This document shows positions 1-8,727 of a stretch of DNA of 46,238 bases, piece after piece. The notes beneath the pieces are model-generated. The model had not been told where the DNA came from and did not search any database. It was given only the letters and a program-made list of their open reading frames with translations. Origin of the DNA: Desulfovibrio sp. (GTDB taxonomy: Bacteria; Desulfobacterota; Desulfovibrionia; Desulfovibrionales; Desulfovibrionaceae); assembly GCA_031260725.1 (NCBI GenBank), contig JAISKZ010000020.1, forward strand, positions 1 through 46,238, given 5' to 3'. The translations under genes were made by a program, and so were the position numbers. Positions within the stretch are counted from its first letter, which is position 1; the number at the start of each line of letters is the position of its first letter.

Positions 1-58
1 CGGCAAGGTTAATGTCCGCAACCTTGTAAGGCAAGGTTAAATCCAGCGTTTTTGTCAT
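1..58 (-). CDS. ahcY: Adenosylhomocysteinase, N-terminal fragment (runs off the window)
   Basis: Reverse complement of 1-58 translates as MTKTLDLTLPYKVADINLA, the typical SAHH N-terminus, preceded by an AAGGAGA ribosome-binding site. Confidence 0.75.
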   Translation of the reverse strand, partial: MTKTLDLTLPYKVADINLA

Positions 59-203
59 TCTTGTCTCCTTGGACGATATACGATAATATTGCTATATTTT
101 GGTAGCAGCCCTTGTGCGCCGAGTCAATGCGCCCATCAGCCTGCCCCGTTGTTGCGCTGCTGTTTATGTAACCTGTGATATTATAGTGTATCGAAATAAC
201 GTG

Positions 204-713
204 ATGAACACCCGCCAGTCTGACACGCCCCCCGCAAAAAATGCAAAACGTGACAAACTCGACTCGCCGGTGCACGCAGCGCCAGTGCTGCACGCTGTGT
301 TGAACGCCCTTGGCGGCGGCCCGGAACGTGAACGCCTTGTGCAGTTGTGGAACAACTGGGCTATGGTTATGGGGCCGGAACTCACGTCGCTGGCCTTGCC
401 GCTCGGCGCCCGTCGCGACCTGCTTTTGATAGGGGCCGAAGACGCCATGACCATGCAGGAGCTGCATTTGCAGATTGATGAAATTCTGCAGAGAGTAAAC
501 GCCTTTATGGGAAGCCGCTTTTTCAGCGGCGTGAACATTTCCCTGTTGTTCAAAAAATCCGCGCTGTGCGGGACGCGCGCGCAGTCCGCCGTGCCCCGTG
601 CGTACCCGGCCGAACCTTCGAACTCCACAGGCTGTTTCTTGTCCGGCATGGACATGGCCTCACCCGTGACGCGCTGCTATGCGGCTTTTGCAGGTTACGG
701 AAACGACGAATGA
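204..713 (+). CDS. DUF721/DciA-like protein
   Basis: ATG at 204; 'LWNNWAMVMGPELTSLALPLGARRDLLLIGAEDAMTMQELHLQIDEILQRVNAFMG' matches the DUF721 pattern. The longer ORF start at 99 is less likely. Confidence 0.6.
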   Translation: MNTRQSDTPPAKNAKRDKLDSPVHAAPVLHAVLNALGGGPERERLVQLWNNWAMVMGPELTSLALPLGARRDLLLIGAEDAMTMQELHLQIDEILQRVNAFMGSRFFSGVNISLLFKKSALCGTRAQSAVPRAYPAEPSNSTGCFLSGMDMASPVTRCYAAFAGYGNDE

Positions 714-719
714 AGCGCA

Positions 720-854
720 ATGCACAACAGCTTCGTTGCCGAGCAGGAGATGGCGTTCTCAGTGAACGCCGTACAGAAGCGGATCGTTGCTCATAATGCC
801 TCACACAAAAAGATTGCCGCCATGGCGCGTTTTCCCAATGATGACTATCAATAA
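720..854 (+). CDS. Putative 44-aa small protein
   Basis: ATG at 720, translation MHNSFVAEQEMAFSVNAVQKRIVAHNASHKKIAAMARFPNDDYQ. Starts 7 nt after the DciA-like stop and ends directly against the convergent TPR gene. Below the ORF-track length cutoff. Confidence 0.35.
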   Translation: MHNSFVAEQEMAFSVNAVQKRIVAHNASHKKIAAMARFPNDDYQ

Positions 855-1550
855 TTATTCTTTTATCTGAAGGAGCGGAGTATCCTTCACCGATGCCATA
901 GCTCTGGAAAGAAAATAGTCGCTGTCAGGTCCTTGAACTTCCTTTGCCAGTTTCTGCCAGATTGCGGCGGCCAGTGCCGTCTTGCCAGCTTTTTCAGCGG
1001 CTTCCGCCAACAGTTGCCGCAGTTGCAGCGTCTGGGCATCGGCCGGCAGGCGTGTCTGAACCGTTTGCAGAATATCCACTGCCTCAGCGTATTTCCCGGC
1101 CTTCAGCAGCACGCAGGCTTCTCCGAGCATGGCGGATACGCCGAGAGCACCGTCGCTGTCCTGCCGGGCGGCCTCTGCATACGCCGCTGCCGCAACGGTA
1201 TAATCGTTCATTTCCAAGGCGCATTGCCCCAGCGTAAGATACGCGGAAAGCCGCACCGCTTCAGGCGCTGTCGTGACGAACTCCGACAGTGCCCTGACGC
1301 GGGCATCTCCCTGGCCTGTCAGGGTGAGGCGCGCCAGTTTCTCTCTTGCCGCAACGTTTGCTGAATTGCTGTGCCATCTCCATACGGCCGTTCCCGCTAA
1401 AAGGAGCAAAAAAAGAAACAGCACACCGGCAATAATTCCGGCGTGTTGCAGCATCAGACGCATGAGCGGCGCGCTTTCCGTGCCTACTTCAGACTGAATG
1501 TCGCGCAACAGATTGGAGGCTTCGGCATCTTGATTCTTTCGTGGATTCAT
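855..1550 (-). CDS. Membrane-anchored tetratricopeptide-repeat protein (YfgM-like)
   Basis: Single N-terminal TM helix (AGIIAGVLFLFLLLLAGTAVW) followed by TPR-like helices (LTLGQCALEMNDYTVAAAAYAEAARQD, LGEACVLLKAGKYAEAVDIL). Confidence 0.65.
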   Translation of the reverse strand: MNPRKNQDAEASNLLRDIQSEVGTESAPLMRLMLQHAGIIAGVLFLFLLLLAGTAVWRWHSNSANVAAREKLARLTLTGQGDARVRALSEFVTTAPEAVRLSAYLTLGQCALEMNDYTVAAAAYAEAARQDSDGALGVSAMLGEACVLLKAGKYAEAVDILQTVQTRLPADAQTLQLRQLLAEAAEKAGKTALAAAIWQKLAKEVQGPDSDYFLSRAMASVKDTPLLQIKE

Positions 1551-1623
1551 GTATCAAAAACTCCTTGGAGCAAAGAATTGAGGTGTAAAATATGTCCAGA
1601 TTCGCTGTTTTGTCAAAGTAAAT

Positions 1624-2919
1624 ATGAACGCTGTAAGTATAAACGCTGTGCGAGAATCTGTGTCGCCGGCTGAAGAAATGGTGCGTTTCGGCGCGCGGGC
1701 AAAGGTCGCGGCGCGGCGTATGAACAGAAGTGCGCCGCACGATAAAACACTGGCGCTGACATATCTTGCTGACCTGCTCGCCTGTCGGGAGCGGGACATT
1801 CTCGCTGCCAATCAGCAGGATGTCGAGACTGCGCGCGCGGCGTGTCTGGACACGCCGCGTCTGAACCGTCTGACGCTGACTCCCGCGATCATGAAAGAAA
1901 TGCGCTCGGCCTGCCTGCATGTGGCGCAGCTGCCCGACCCTGTGGGCGTCACAGAGAGCCAATGGCAGCGGCCGAACGGTTTACTGGTGGGCCGCATGCG
2001 CATTCCCCTCGGGGTTATCGCCATGATTTATGAGGCGCGCCCTAATGTTACCATTGACGCCGCCATTCTTTGTATCAAAGCCGGCAATACGGTAATTTTG
2101 CGCGGCGGCAGCGAAGCGTTGCGCTCCAACATAGCTTTGGCCACGCTGCTGCAAGAGGCGCTGGCGCACGCGGGACTGCCGGCGGACGCAGCGCAGCTTG
2201 TGCCCACAGCAGACCGCGCGGCCGTCACCGCCTTGTGCAAACTTGATCAGTATATTGACGTGATTATTCCGCGCGGCGGCGAAGGCCTTGTGCAGGCGGT
2301 GACGGAAGCGGCCGTCATGCCTGTGCTCAAACATTTCAAAGGAGTTTGCCACGCCTTTATCGACGCGGATGTGGATATGGACGCGGCGCTCAATATTGTT
2401 TTCAACGGAAAGGTGCAGCGGCCGGGCGTGTGCAACGCACTGGAATGTCTTTTGGTGCACAAAGATGTCGCCGCACGTTTTTTACCCATGGTTGGCGACA
2501 GACTGGGCGTTGCGGGGGTTGAACTGCGCGCATGCCCGCGTGCCATCCCTCTGTTGGGGCATGAGGCAAAGCTCCAACAGCCTGAAGACAAGGGACAGGA
2601 ATTTCATGACCTGATTCTTGCGGTCTGCGTTGTGGACAGTTTGGACGAGGCTCTTGAGCATATAGCGCGTTACGGCTCCCATCATACCGAGGTCATCTGC
2701 ACGCGCGACCACGTCAACGCACTGCGTTTTTTACGTGAAGCCGACGCATCGATGGTGGCCGTCAACGCCTCAAGCCGTTTTAATGACGGCGGTCAGCTGG
2801 GCCTAGGCGCTGAAATCGGCATTTCCACTTCCAAACTGCACGCTTACGGCCCCATGGGAGTACAGGAACTCACCACCACAAAATTTGTGGTGCTGGGGCA
2901 GGGGCAGGTGCGGGAATAA
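1624..2919 (+). CDS. proA: Gamma-glutamyl phosphate reductase
   Basis: 431 aa; 'PLGVIAMIYEARPNVTIDAAILCIKAGNTVILRGGSEA' and 'VNASSRFNDGGQLGLGAEIGISTSKLHAYGPMG' are ProA signatures. Confidence 0.95.
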   Translation: MNAVSINAVRESVSPAEEMVRFGARAKVAARRMNRSAPHDKTLALTYLADLLACRERDILAANQQDVETARAACLDTPRLNRLTLTPAIMKEMRSACLHVAQLPDPVGVTESQWQRPNGLLVGRMRIPLGVIAMIYEARPNVTIDAAILCIKAGNTVILRGGSEALRSNIALATLLQEALAHAGLPADAAQLVPTADRAAVTALCKLDQYIDVIIPRGGEGLVQAVTEAAVMPVLKHFKGVCHAFIDADVDMDAALNIVFNGKVQRPGVCNALECLLVHKDVAARFLPMVGDRLGVAGVELRACPRAIPLLGHEAKLQQPEDKGQEFHDLILAVCVVDSLDEALEHIARYGSHHTEVICTRDHVNALRFLREADASMVAVNASSRFNDGGQLGLGAEIGISTSKLHAYGPMGVQELTTTKFVVLGQGQVRE

Positions 2920-3615
2920 ATGAGCAGACACGGCCGGGGACGCGCCATACTGGGCGGCTCTTTCAACCCGCCGCACATAGGACATTTGCGCCTTGCCGTC
3001 GAAGCGCGCGAAGCTCTGAATGACTTGATTGACGGTGTGGATCTGACACCGTGTGCTCTGCCTCCCCACAAGGCCGCCAGCAATCTACTCCCGTTCGGGC
3101 TGCGTGCCGCCATGCTGGAGGCGGCTGTGTCCGATCTGCCATTTTTGCGCTGTAATCGCCTGGAATCACGCAGGAAAGGGATCTCCTACACATGGGATAT
3201 GCTGATCGCCTGTCGAGCCGCACTGCCGGGAACGGATTTTTATTTTTTGCTCGGCGCTCCAGACTTTGCCCTTCTTCCCACATGGTTTCGGGGTTTGGAA
3301 CTACCTTCGCTTTGCCATTTTGTTGTGGCACCGCGCGGCGGCATGGCGGAAAACGAATTTATCGCCACAGTCGTCAGACTGTGGCCGGATGCGGAAGAAC
3401 GCCCTTCCCTGCTGCCGCGCAGCCGTTGTTTGGCGTTGCCCGGCGGCGGGCGGGCGTATTTTTTGCCTTTGCCCTGCCTCAACGTGAGTGCTTCAGACAT
3501 ACGTGAGCGCTGGCTCAATGGTCGCAGTATCGCCTATCTTGTCCCACGGACGGTATTGCGGCTTTTGGATGACGCCCGTGCGGTTGCGGCAGACCGCTGG
3601 CAAACGATGGCGTAA
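2920..3615 (+). CDS. nadD: Nicotinate-nucleotide adenylyltransferase
   Basis: 'ILGGSFNPPHIGHLRLAVEA' nucleotidyltransferase motif and C-terminal 'VSASDIRERWLNGRSIAYLVP'. Directly abuts proA. Confidence 0.9.
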   Translation: MSRHGRGRAILGGSFNPPHIGHLRLAVEAREALNDLIDGVDLTPCALPPHKAASNLLPFGLRAAMLEAAVSDLPFLRCNRLESRRKGISYTWDMLIACRAALPGTDFYFLLGAPDFALLPTWFRGLELPSLCHFVVAPRGGMAENEFIATVVRLWPDAEERPSLLPRSRCLALPGGGRAYFLPLPCLNVSASDIRERWLNGRSIAYLVPRTVLRLLDDARAVAADRWQTMA

Positions 3616-3692
3616 CTGATGTTGACAAGCGCCGCAAGAGATGAACCCGACATAACAGAGTAACGAAATTTTGCGCAATCTGACACTGCACC

Positions 3693-4481
3693 ATGAACGC
3701 ACAAAACGCGGCACAGATACTGATACTCGGCGCGCCTCGGCCGCAGCTTGCGCCGGAGGCCCTACACGCCCTGTGTGCGCGTCTGGAAACAGCGCTCGCG
3801 CCCCGGCTTGCGCCGGAACAATGCCGCCATATCAGCCGTTTTTCCACCGCATCCGTTGCGGGCCTGCAGCAGCGCTGTTCCCGTCTGTTGGCCCGGGCCC
3901 TGTTGTTTGCAGGCCTTGCGTCTGACAGGGGCGAGCGCGGTGTGCTTCACAAAGCGGCATTGCTGCGGGCAGATGCCCTCGGACGACCGATCCTGCCCAG
4001 CCGGCTTGTCGGTTTCAGTCACAGCGGCGCGGCGGCTTTCTGCGCGCTGGCGCGCCTTCCAGGTCAGCAACGGATTCTCGCTGCTTCTGAGCAGCACGCG
4101 CTGGCCTTGGACGCCGAGGCGCTGATAAACCCGCCGCCATCACAGCGCGCTTTTGCAGACGGAGAGATGCGGCCGCTTGCGTCTCCCGCACAGGCGCAGC
4201 GGGAAGCCCTTCGCCGCTGGACCATCAAGGAAGCTATCCTCAAGGCATCGGGATTGGGCCTGTCCCACGACCCGGCGACACTGTACGCGGGACGCGCCGG
4301 TGGACGCGCCGGCTGTGTGAGCCTCAGCAGCAGCGCGCTGCACTGGCGTCTTGTGCCCTGCCCAGGCCACTGGCTCTGTCTCGCCAGCTCACAGCCATTC
4401 CTGCAAACATCGCCTGACGCGCTGCGATTTTTTTGGTTTACCGCGTCTCAGACGCAAAAAATTCTGGAAGACGCACTGTAG
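3693..4481 (+). CDS. 4'-phosphopantetheinyl transferase superfamily protein
   Basis: 'GFSHSGAAAFCALA' and 'RRWTIKEAILKASGLGLSHDP' match the PPTase motifs (SHs, W-x-x-KEAxxKxxG). Confidence 0.7.
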   Translation: MNAQNAAQILILGAPRPQLAPEALHALCARLETALAPRLAPEQCRHISRFSTASVAGLQQRCSRLLARALLFAGLASDRGERGVLHKAALLRADALGRPILPSRLVGFSHSGAAAFCALARLPGQQRILAASEQHALALDAEALINPPPSQRAFADGEMRPLASPAQAQREALRRWTIKEAILKASGLGLSHDPATLYAGRAGGRAGCVSLSSSALHWRLVPCPGHWLCLASSQPFLQTSPDALRFFWFTASQTQKILEDAL

Positions 4482-4545
4482 CTGCCGTGCGGCTGGTAGG
4501 CAAAACTGTGTCCGCTTTAACGCAAAAAATTTTTAGCGGATCTGA

Positions 4546-4588
4546 GCAAGTTTTCGGCTTTCCAACCAAAAACTTGCAAGAAAAGCCG
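4546..4588 (+). promoter_or_regulatory. Candidate H-type pseudoknot in the trmD leader
   Basis: S1 gcaagtttt (4546-4554) pairs with aaaacttgc (4569-4577). S2 cggcttt (4555-4561, inside the S1 loop) pairs with aaagccg (4582-4588). Read by eye; not folded computationally. Confidence 0.4.
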
Positions 4589-4609
4589 TATTGCGTCATC
4601 CTGCGCCAC

Positions 4610-5905
4610 ATGCCGCGCTTTCATCTGGTGACGCTCTTTCCCGAATTTTTTGATTCGCCGCTCAACACGGCACTGCTGGGGCAGGCGCGCCGGTCAGGCC
4701 TTGTCGAATTCAGTTTCCACAACCCGCGCGACTTCAGCGCAAACAAGCACCGCCATACAGACGACCGGCCCTACGGCGGTGGCCCCGGGATGGTCATGCA
4801 GGCCGAGCCCTTAGCGCGCGCCATACGCTCCATACCGCAGCCTGGGCGCATGGCGCTTCTGACACCGAGCGGACGCCTCTTTTCCCAGAAATTCGCTGGC
4901 GAGTTTGCCGCCGAAGAGGATATAACACTGATTTGCGGCCGCTACGAAGGTCTGGACGCGCGTCTGGGCCAGCTTTTCCCCCTCACTCCTGTCTGCGTGG
5001 GCGACTTTGTGCTCAACGGCGGCGAAACAGCGGCACTGGGCGTTATTGAAGCTGTGGCGAGGCTTATTCCCGGCTTTATGGGCGAAGAGGAATCCGCTGC
5101 GGAAGAAAGTTTCTCTAGTGGGCTGCTGGAATACCCCCACTACACCCGCCCGGAAGTGCTGGAGAATCTGTCGGTGCCTGAAATTCTTCTGACAGGGCAC
5201 CGCGCGCGCATTGCACGCTGGCGCCGTGACGCGGCGCTCGCGGCCACGCTGGCGACCCGCCCGGAAATGCTTGACACGGCGCCTCTGACTCATGAAGACG
5301 CCCTTTCACTGGCCGATATTCCCCACGAACGGCCGGGCCGCAATCTTTCATTTTGCCTGCTGCACTATCCTGTGCTACTGGATGGAAAAAAATCCGGGGC
5401 ATCCTCTTTGACAAATCTTGATATTCATGATATAGCTAGAATTTCCAGCAGCTATGCAATGGGGCCTTTTTATGTAGTCACGCCGCTGGCAGATCAGCAA
5501 CTCGTGCTTGAGGCAATTTTGCGGCATTGGACGCGCGGCCCGGCAAGCGTTGCCAAGCCCGACAGGGCGTTTGCGCTTGCGGGTGTCCGCCCGGCCGATT
5601 CGCTTGACGGAGCTGTCGCGCATTTGCGCGAACGTGCGGGGGCAGAGCCGCGGCTTGTTGCGACTTCCGCAAGCTGGCCTGCGGGAAAAAATGTTCCGCC
5701 GCCGTTGACGCCGAATGACATCCGCGACTGGTGCGCAGACAGGCCGGTGCTACTGTGCCTTGGCACGGCGAGGGGCCTTGCGTGTGAAGCGCTTGAGCGT
5801 TGCGAAGGCGTGATGCGGCCACTGCGTTTTTTGGGCTATAATCACTTGTCTGTGCGTAGCGCGGCGGCCATTCTGGCGGACAGAATTCTGGGCGATTACC
5901 GCTGA
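4610..5905 (+). CDS. trmD: tRNA (guanine37-N1)-methyltransferase TrmD fused to a C-terminal SPOUT-like RNA methyltransferase domain
   Basis: N-terminal 'FHLVTLFPEFFDSPLNTALLGQARRSGLVEFSFHNPRDFSANKHRHTDDRPYGGGPGMVM' is TrmD. C-terminal 'LSFCLLHYPVLLDGKKSGASSLTNLDIHDIARISSSYAMGPFYVVTPLADQQ' matches the Methyltrn_RNA_4 type. Start set at ATG 4610, not 4433. Confidence 0.9.
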   Translation: MPRFHLVTLFPEFFDSPLNTALLGQARRSGLVEFSFHNPRDFSANKHRHTDDRPYGGGPGMVMQAEPLARAIRSIPQPGRMALLTPSGRLFSQKFAGEFAAEEDITLICGRYEGLDARLGQLFPLTPVCVGDFVLNGGETAALGVIEAVARLIPGFMGEEESAAEESFSSGLLEYPHYTRPEVLENLSVPEILLTGHRARIARWRRDAALAATLATRPEMLDTAPLTHEDALSLADIPHERPGRNLSFCLLHYPVLLDGKKSGASSLTNLDIHDIARISSSYAMGPFYVVTPLADQQLVLEAILRHWTRGPASVAKPDRAFALAGVRPADSLDGAVAHLRERAGAEPRLVATSASWPAGKNVPPPLTPNDIRDWCADRPVLLCLGTARGLACEALERCEGVMRPLRFLGYNHLSVRSAAAILADRILGDYR

Positions 5906-6032
5906 CCGTCAGTTGTGGCGACGGGACAAATGCTGTGACTATCAAAAAACGCACGCTTTTTATAAATACTTTGATGCGGCGCAATAGCGCGGATGTAACG
6001 GAAACGCTAGGCGATCGCACAGGGAGTTGATC

Positions 6033-6380
6033 ATGCATGTTATCAAAAAAATTGAAATGAAAAATATGCGCATGGATATGCCCGCGTTTCGCTCTGGAGA
6101 CACGGTCAAAGTGCATCTGCGCATTATTGAAGGCGAAAAAGAACGCATTCAGATATTTCAGGGCAATGTGATACGCATCAAACGCGGTTCCACAAATGCC
6201 ACGTTCACAGTACGCAAAATTTCCGATGGCGTAGGCGTGGAGCGTATTTTTCCGCTGAACTCGCCCTTCATTGATCATGTGGAATTGGTCACGCAGGGAC
6301 GCGTGCGCCGCAGCCGCCTGTATTATCTGCGCTCTCTCAAGGGCAAGGCGGCGCGCATCAAACCCCGCGGCCGCTTCTGA
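6033..6380 (+). CDS. rplS: 50S ribosomal protein L19
   Basis: '[34 protein letters not shown]...[24 protein letters not shown]'. Confidence 0.97.
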   Translation: MHVIKKIEMKNMRMDMPAFRSGDTVKVHLRIIEGEKERIQIFQGNVIRIKRGSTNATFTVRKISDGVGVERIFPLNSPFIDHVELVTQGRVRRSRLYYLRSLKGKAARIKPRGRF

Positions 6381-7009
6381 AAGCTGTCGCCGCCGGCATT
6401 GACGAAGCCGGCCGCGGCTGTCTGGCCGGGCCGGTGGTGGCCTGCGCGGTAATATTGCCGTTAGGTCACGGTATCTCCGGTCTTGCCGACTCCAAAATCC
6501 TGAGCGCGAAAACGCGGGAAGTACTCGCCCCGCTCATCAAAGCCCGCGCGACAGCCTGGGGTCTCGGCCTTGTCTGGCCCGGACGTATTGACAGCATCAA
6601 CATACTGCAGGCCACCTTTGAAGCCATGAGCCGAGCTGTGGGCGCCCTGCGCGCAACGCCCACGTCACTGCTCATAGACGGCGACAAAACCCTGCCCCCC
6701 AGGGTGCTAGCCACGTACTGGCTGGCAGGGAATCACGACCACTGGCCCGTACAAAAAGCCATTATAAAGGGAGACAAAACAATAGACGCCATTTCCGCGG
6801 CATCTATCCTGGCAAAAACGTTCAGGGACAAGCTTATGCGCTCACTCGCCAGCCGCTGGCCGGGCTATGGCTTTGAGTTGCACAAAGGCTACGGTACAAA
6901 GGCCCATTTCGCCGCGTTGCGCCGGCTCGGCCCCTGCCCACAACACCGTCTGACGTTCCGCGGCGTTGCGGAAGATGCAAAACAGACGCCGCGCCGGCTC
7001 TCTTTATGA
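6377..7009 (+). CDS. rnhB: Ribonuclease HII (probable CTG start)
   Basis: The frame contains '[27 protein letters not shown]' (catalytic DEAGRG) upstream of the GTG (6434) used in the ORF track. No ATG/GTG/TTG occurs in frame between the upstream stop (~6272) and this motif; CTG at 6377 overlaps the rplS TGA. Confidence 0.85.
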   Translation: MKAVAAGIDEAGRGCLAGPVVACAVILPLGHGISGLADSKILSAKTREVLAPLIKARATAWGLGLVWPGRIDSINILQATFEAMSRAVGALRATPTSLLIDGDKTLPPRVLATYWLAGNHDHWPVQKAIIKGDKTIDAISAASILAKTFRDKLMRSLASRWPGYGFELHKGYGTKAHFAALRRLGPCPQHRLTFRGVAEDAKQTPRRLSL

Positions 7010-7449
7010 TGACAAGACGCCGCGCTGCGAAAAAAACGTTGCGGAAAATCCCTGAGCACATGCGCCTGGGACACGCGGGTGAAGACGTTGCGGCCGTAGT
7101 TCTGCAAAAAGTCGGTTTTCGGCTGTTGGACCGCAACTGGCGCAAAGGTCGGCTTGAGATTGACCTCGTGTGTGCGGACGGCGATACTGTAGTGTTTGTT
7201 GAGGTCAAGACGCGTCAGGCTCAAGGCATGTCCGACCCGGCCGACGCTGTAACGCCAGCGAAACAGCGTCTGCTCGCACGCGCGGCGCAGGGATGGCTCG
7301 CGGCACATGACGCTTGGCGCCGCCCCTGCCGTTTTGACGTAGTCTGCGTGCTGCGCAACGGCGACACCTTCAGCGCGGAGCATTACCGACATGCCTTTGA
7401 CTTCTCCCCGTCTCTGGGTGGTGGCCACACCGCTTGGCAACCATGGTGA
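7006..7449 (+). CDS. yraN: YraN/UPF0102 family endonuclease-like protein
   Basis: '[49 protein letters not shown]'. Confidence 0.88.
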   Translation: MMTRRRAAKKTLRKIPEHMRLGHAGEDVAAVVLQKVGFRLLDRNWRKGRLEIDLVCADGDTVVFVEVKTRQAQGMSDPADAVTPAKQRLLARAAQGWLAAHDAWRRPCRFDVVCVLRNGDTFSAEHYRHAFDFSPSLGGGHTAWQPW

Positions 7450-8227
7450 TTTATCGCCGAGGGCACGCTACATTCTGGAAACAGCGGACGTGATCCTGGC
7501 GGAAGACACGCGCCGAGCGGCGCAGCTTTGTGCCCGGCACGACATTCCTGCCCGGAATTTTTTAAGTTTTTACGAACACAATGAAGAACAACGCCTGGAA
7601 GAAGCCCTGCGTCTGCTTAGGGCAGGACACTCGCTCGCGCTGATTTCCGACGGGGGTACGCCGCTTGTGGCGGATCCAGGCTATCGTCTGGTGCGGGCCT
7701 GCCGCAAAGAGGGCATAACGGTTTCACCGCTGCCTGGGCCGTGCGCCCCTGTGGCAGCTCTTTCCGCTGTCGGTCTCCCCCCGCTTCCCTTTAGCTTTCT
7801 GGGTTTTCTCCCCCGCGACGCCGCCGGGCAAAAGGCGCTGTTCGCGACTTTTGCCGTAACGCCGGGTGCTCTGGTCTTTTTTGAACGCAAAGACAGACTT
7901 AAGGCAAGCCTCGCGCTCGCGCTGACTGTTCTCGGCCCTCGAGAGATGGCTGTCTGTCGTGAATTGACCAAAATACACGAGGAATTTATACTCACCCGAC
8001 TGGAAAAGAGCGCGGATCTGTCGGACGGCCTGCTGGGCGAGTTGACCATTATTATTGGTCCGCCGGAACAGACGGAACGCACTCCAGCGGAAGAAGCGCG
8101 CATCTTGGTCAACTTGGAAGCAGAGCCGGGCGACAAGCCCCGCGCTCTGGCACGACGGCTGCAGCGGCTGACACGCGGCTGGAGTATGAAAGAACTCTAT
8201 TCACTGATTCTAGACAACAAAAACTGA
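7391..8227 (+). CDS. rsmI: 16S rRNA (cytidine1402-2'-O)-methyltransferase
   Basis: '[35 protein letters not shown]' and 'ALISDGGTPLVADPGYRLV'. Confidence 0.95.
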   Translation: MPLTSPRLWVVATPLGNHGDLSPRARYILETADVILAEDTRRAAQLCARHDIPARNFLSFYEHNEEQRLEEALRLLRAGHSLALISDGGTPLVADPGYRLVRACRKEGITVSPLPGPCAPVAALSAVGLPPLPFSFLGFLPRDAAGQKALFATFAVTPGALVFFERKDRLKASLALALTVLGPREMAVCRELTKIHEEFILTRLEKSADLSDGLLGELTIIIGPPEQTERTPAEEARILVNLEAEPGDKPRALARRLQRLTRGWSMKELYSLILDNKN

Positions 8228-8266
8228 CGCAGAACGACCGGATGCGTATCTGCCTCTGGGCCAGCC

Positions 8267-8722
8267 ATGAAAAACAAAACGTCACGCTCAGTGATTGCCC
8301 TCAACAAAAAAGCCCGGCATCTTTATGAGCTTTCCGAATTTCTGGAAGCCGGCATCACCCTTACCGGCCCGGAAGTGAAAAGCATACGCGCTAGAAAAGT
8401 AAATTTTATAGATAGTTATGTCGAATTCCGTCAGGGTGAAGCTTGGCTGGTTTCGCTGCACATAGCCCTATACGCCAATGCTGGCTATGCGCCGCAGGAT
8501 CCGAAAAGACCTCGCAAACTTTTACTGCACGCGCGTGAAATCGCAAAACTCGCTGGAACTGTCGCCCAGAAAGGACTGACCGTTGTGCCGGTGCGCATAT
8601 ATGCCAGCCACGGCAAAATTAAGGTGGAAATCGCCCTCGGGCGGGGCAAAAAATTGCACGACCACCGTGAAAGCCTTAAACAGCGTGCGGCAGAACGGGA
8701 CATGGCTCGCGAAACGCTCTGA
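8267..8722 (+). CDS. smpB: SsrA-binding protein
   Basis: '[43 protein letters not shown]...[24 protein letters not shown]'. Confidence 0.97.
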   Translation: MKNKTSRSVIALNKKARHLYELSEFLEAGITLTGPEVKSIRARKVNFIDSYVEFRQGEAWLVSLHIALYANAGYAPQDPKRPRKLLLHAREIAKLAGTVAQKGLTVVPVRIYASHGKIKVEIALGRGKKLHDHRESLKQRAAERDMARETL

Positions 8723-8727
8723 AAAAT

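Noticed and set aside
711-713. TGA between the DciA-like ORF and the in-frame 44-aa ORF as a selenocysteine codon
   Set aside because: No SECIS-like structure was evident and the DciA-like protein appears complete; a normal stop is simpler.
4433-4609. N-terminal extension of TrmD given by the ORF track
   Set aside because: Overlaps the PPTase 3' end and the structured leader; the conserved TrmD N-terminus begins at ATG 4610.
5478-6278. 266-aa minus-strand ORF
   Set aside because: Antisense to trmD and rplS; no motif and no plausible RBS.
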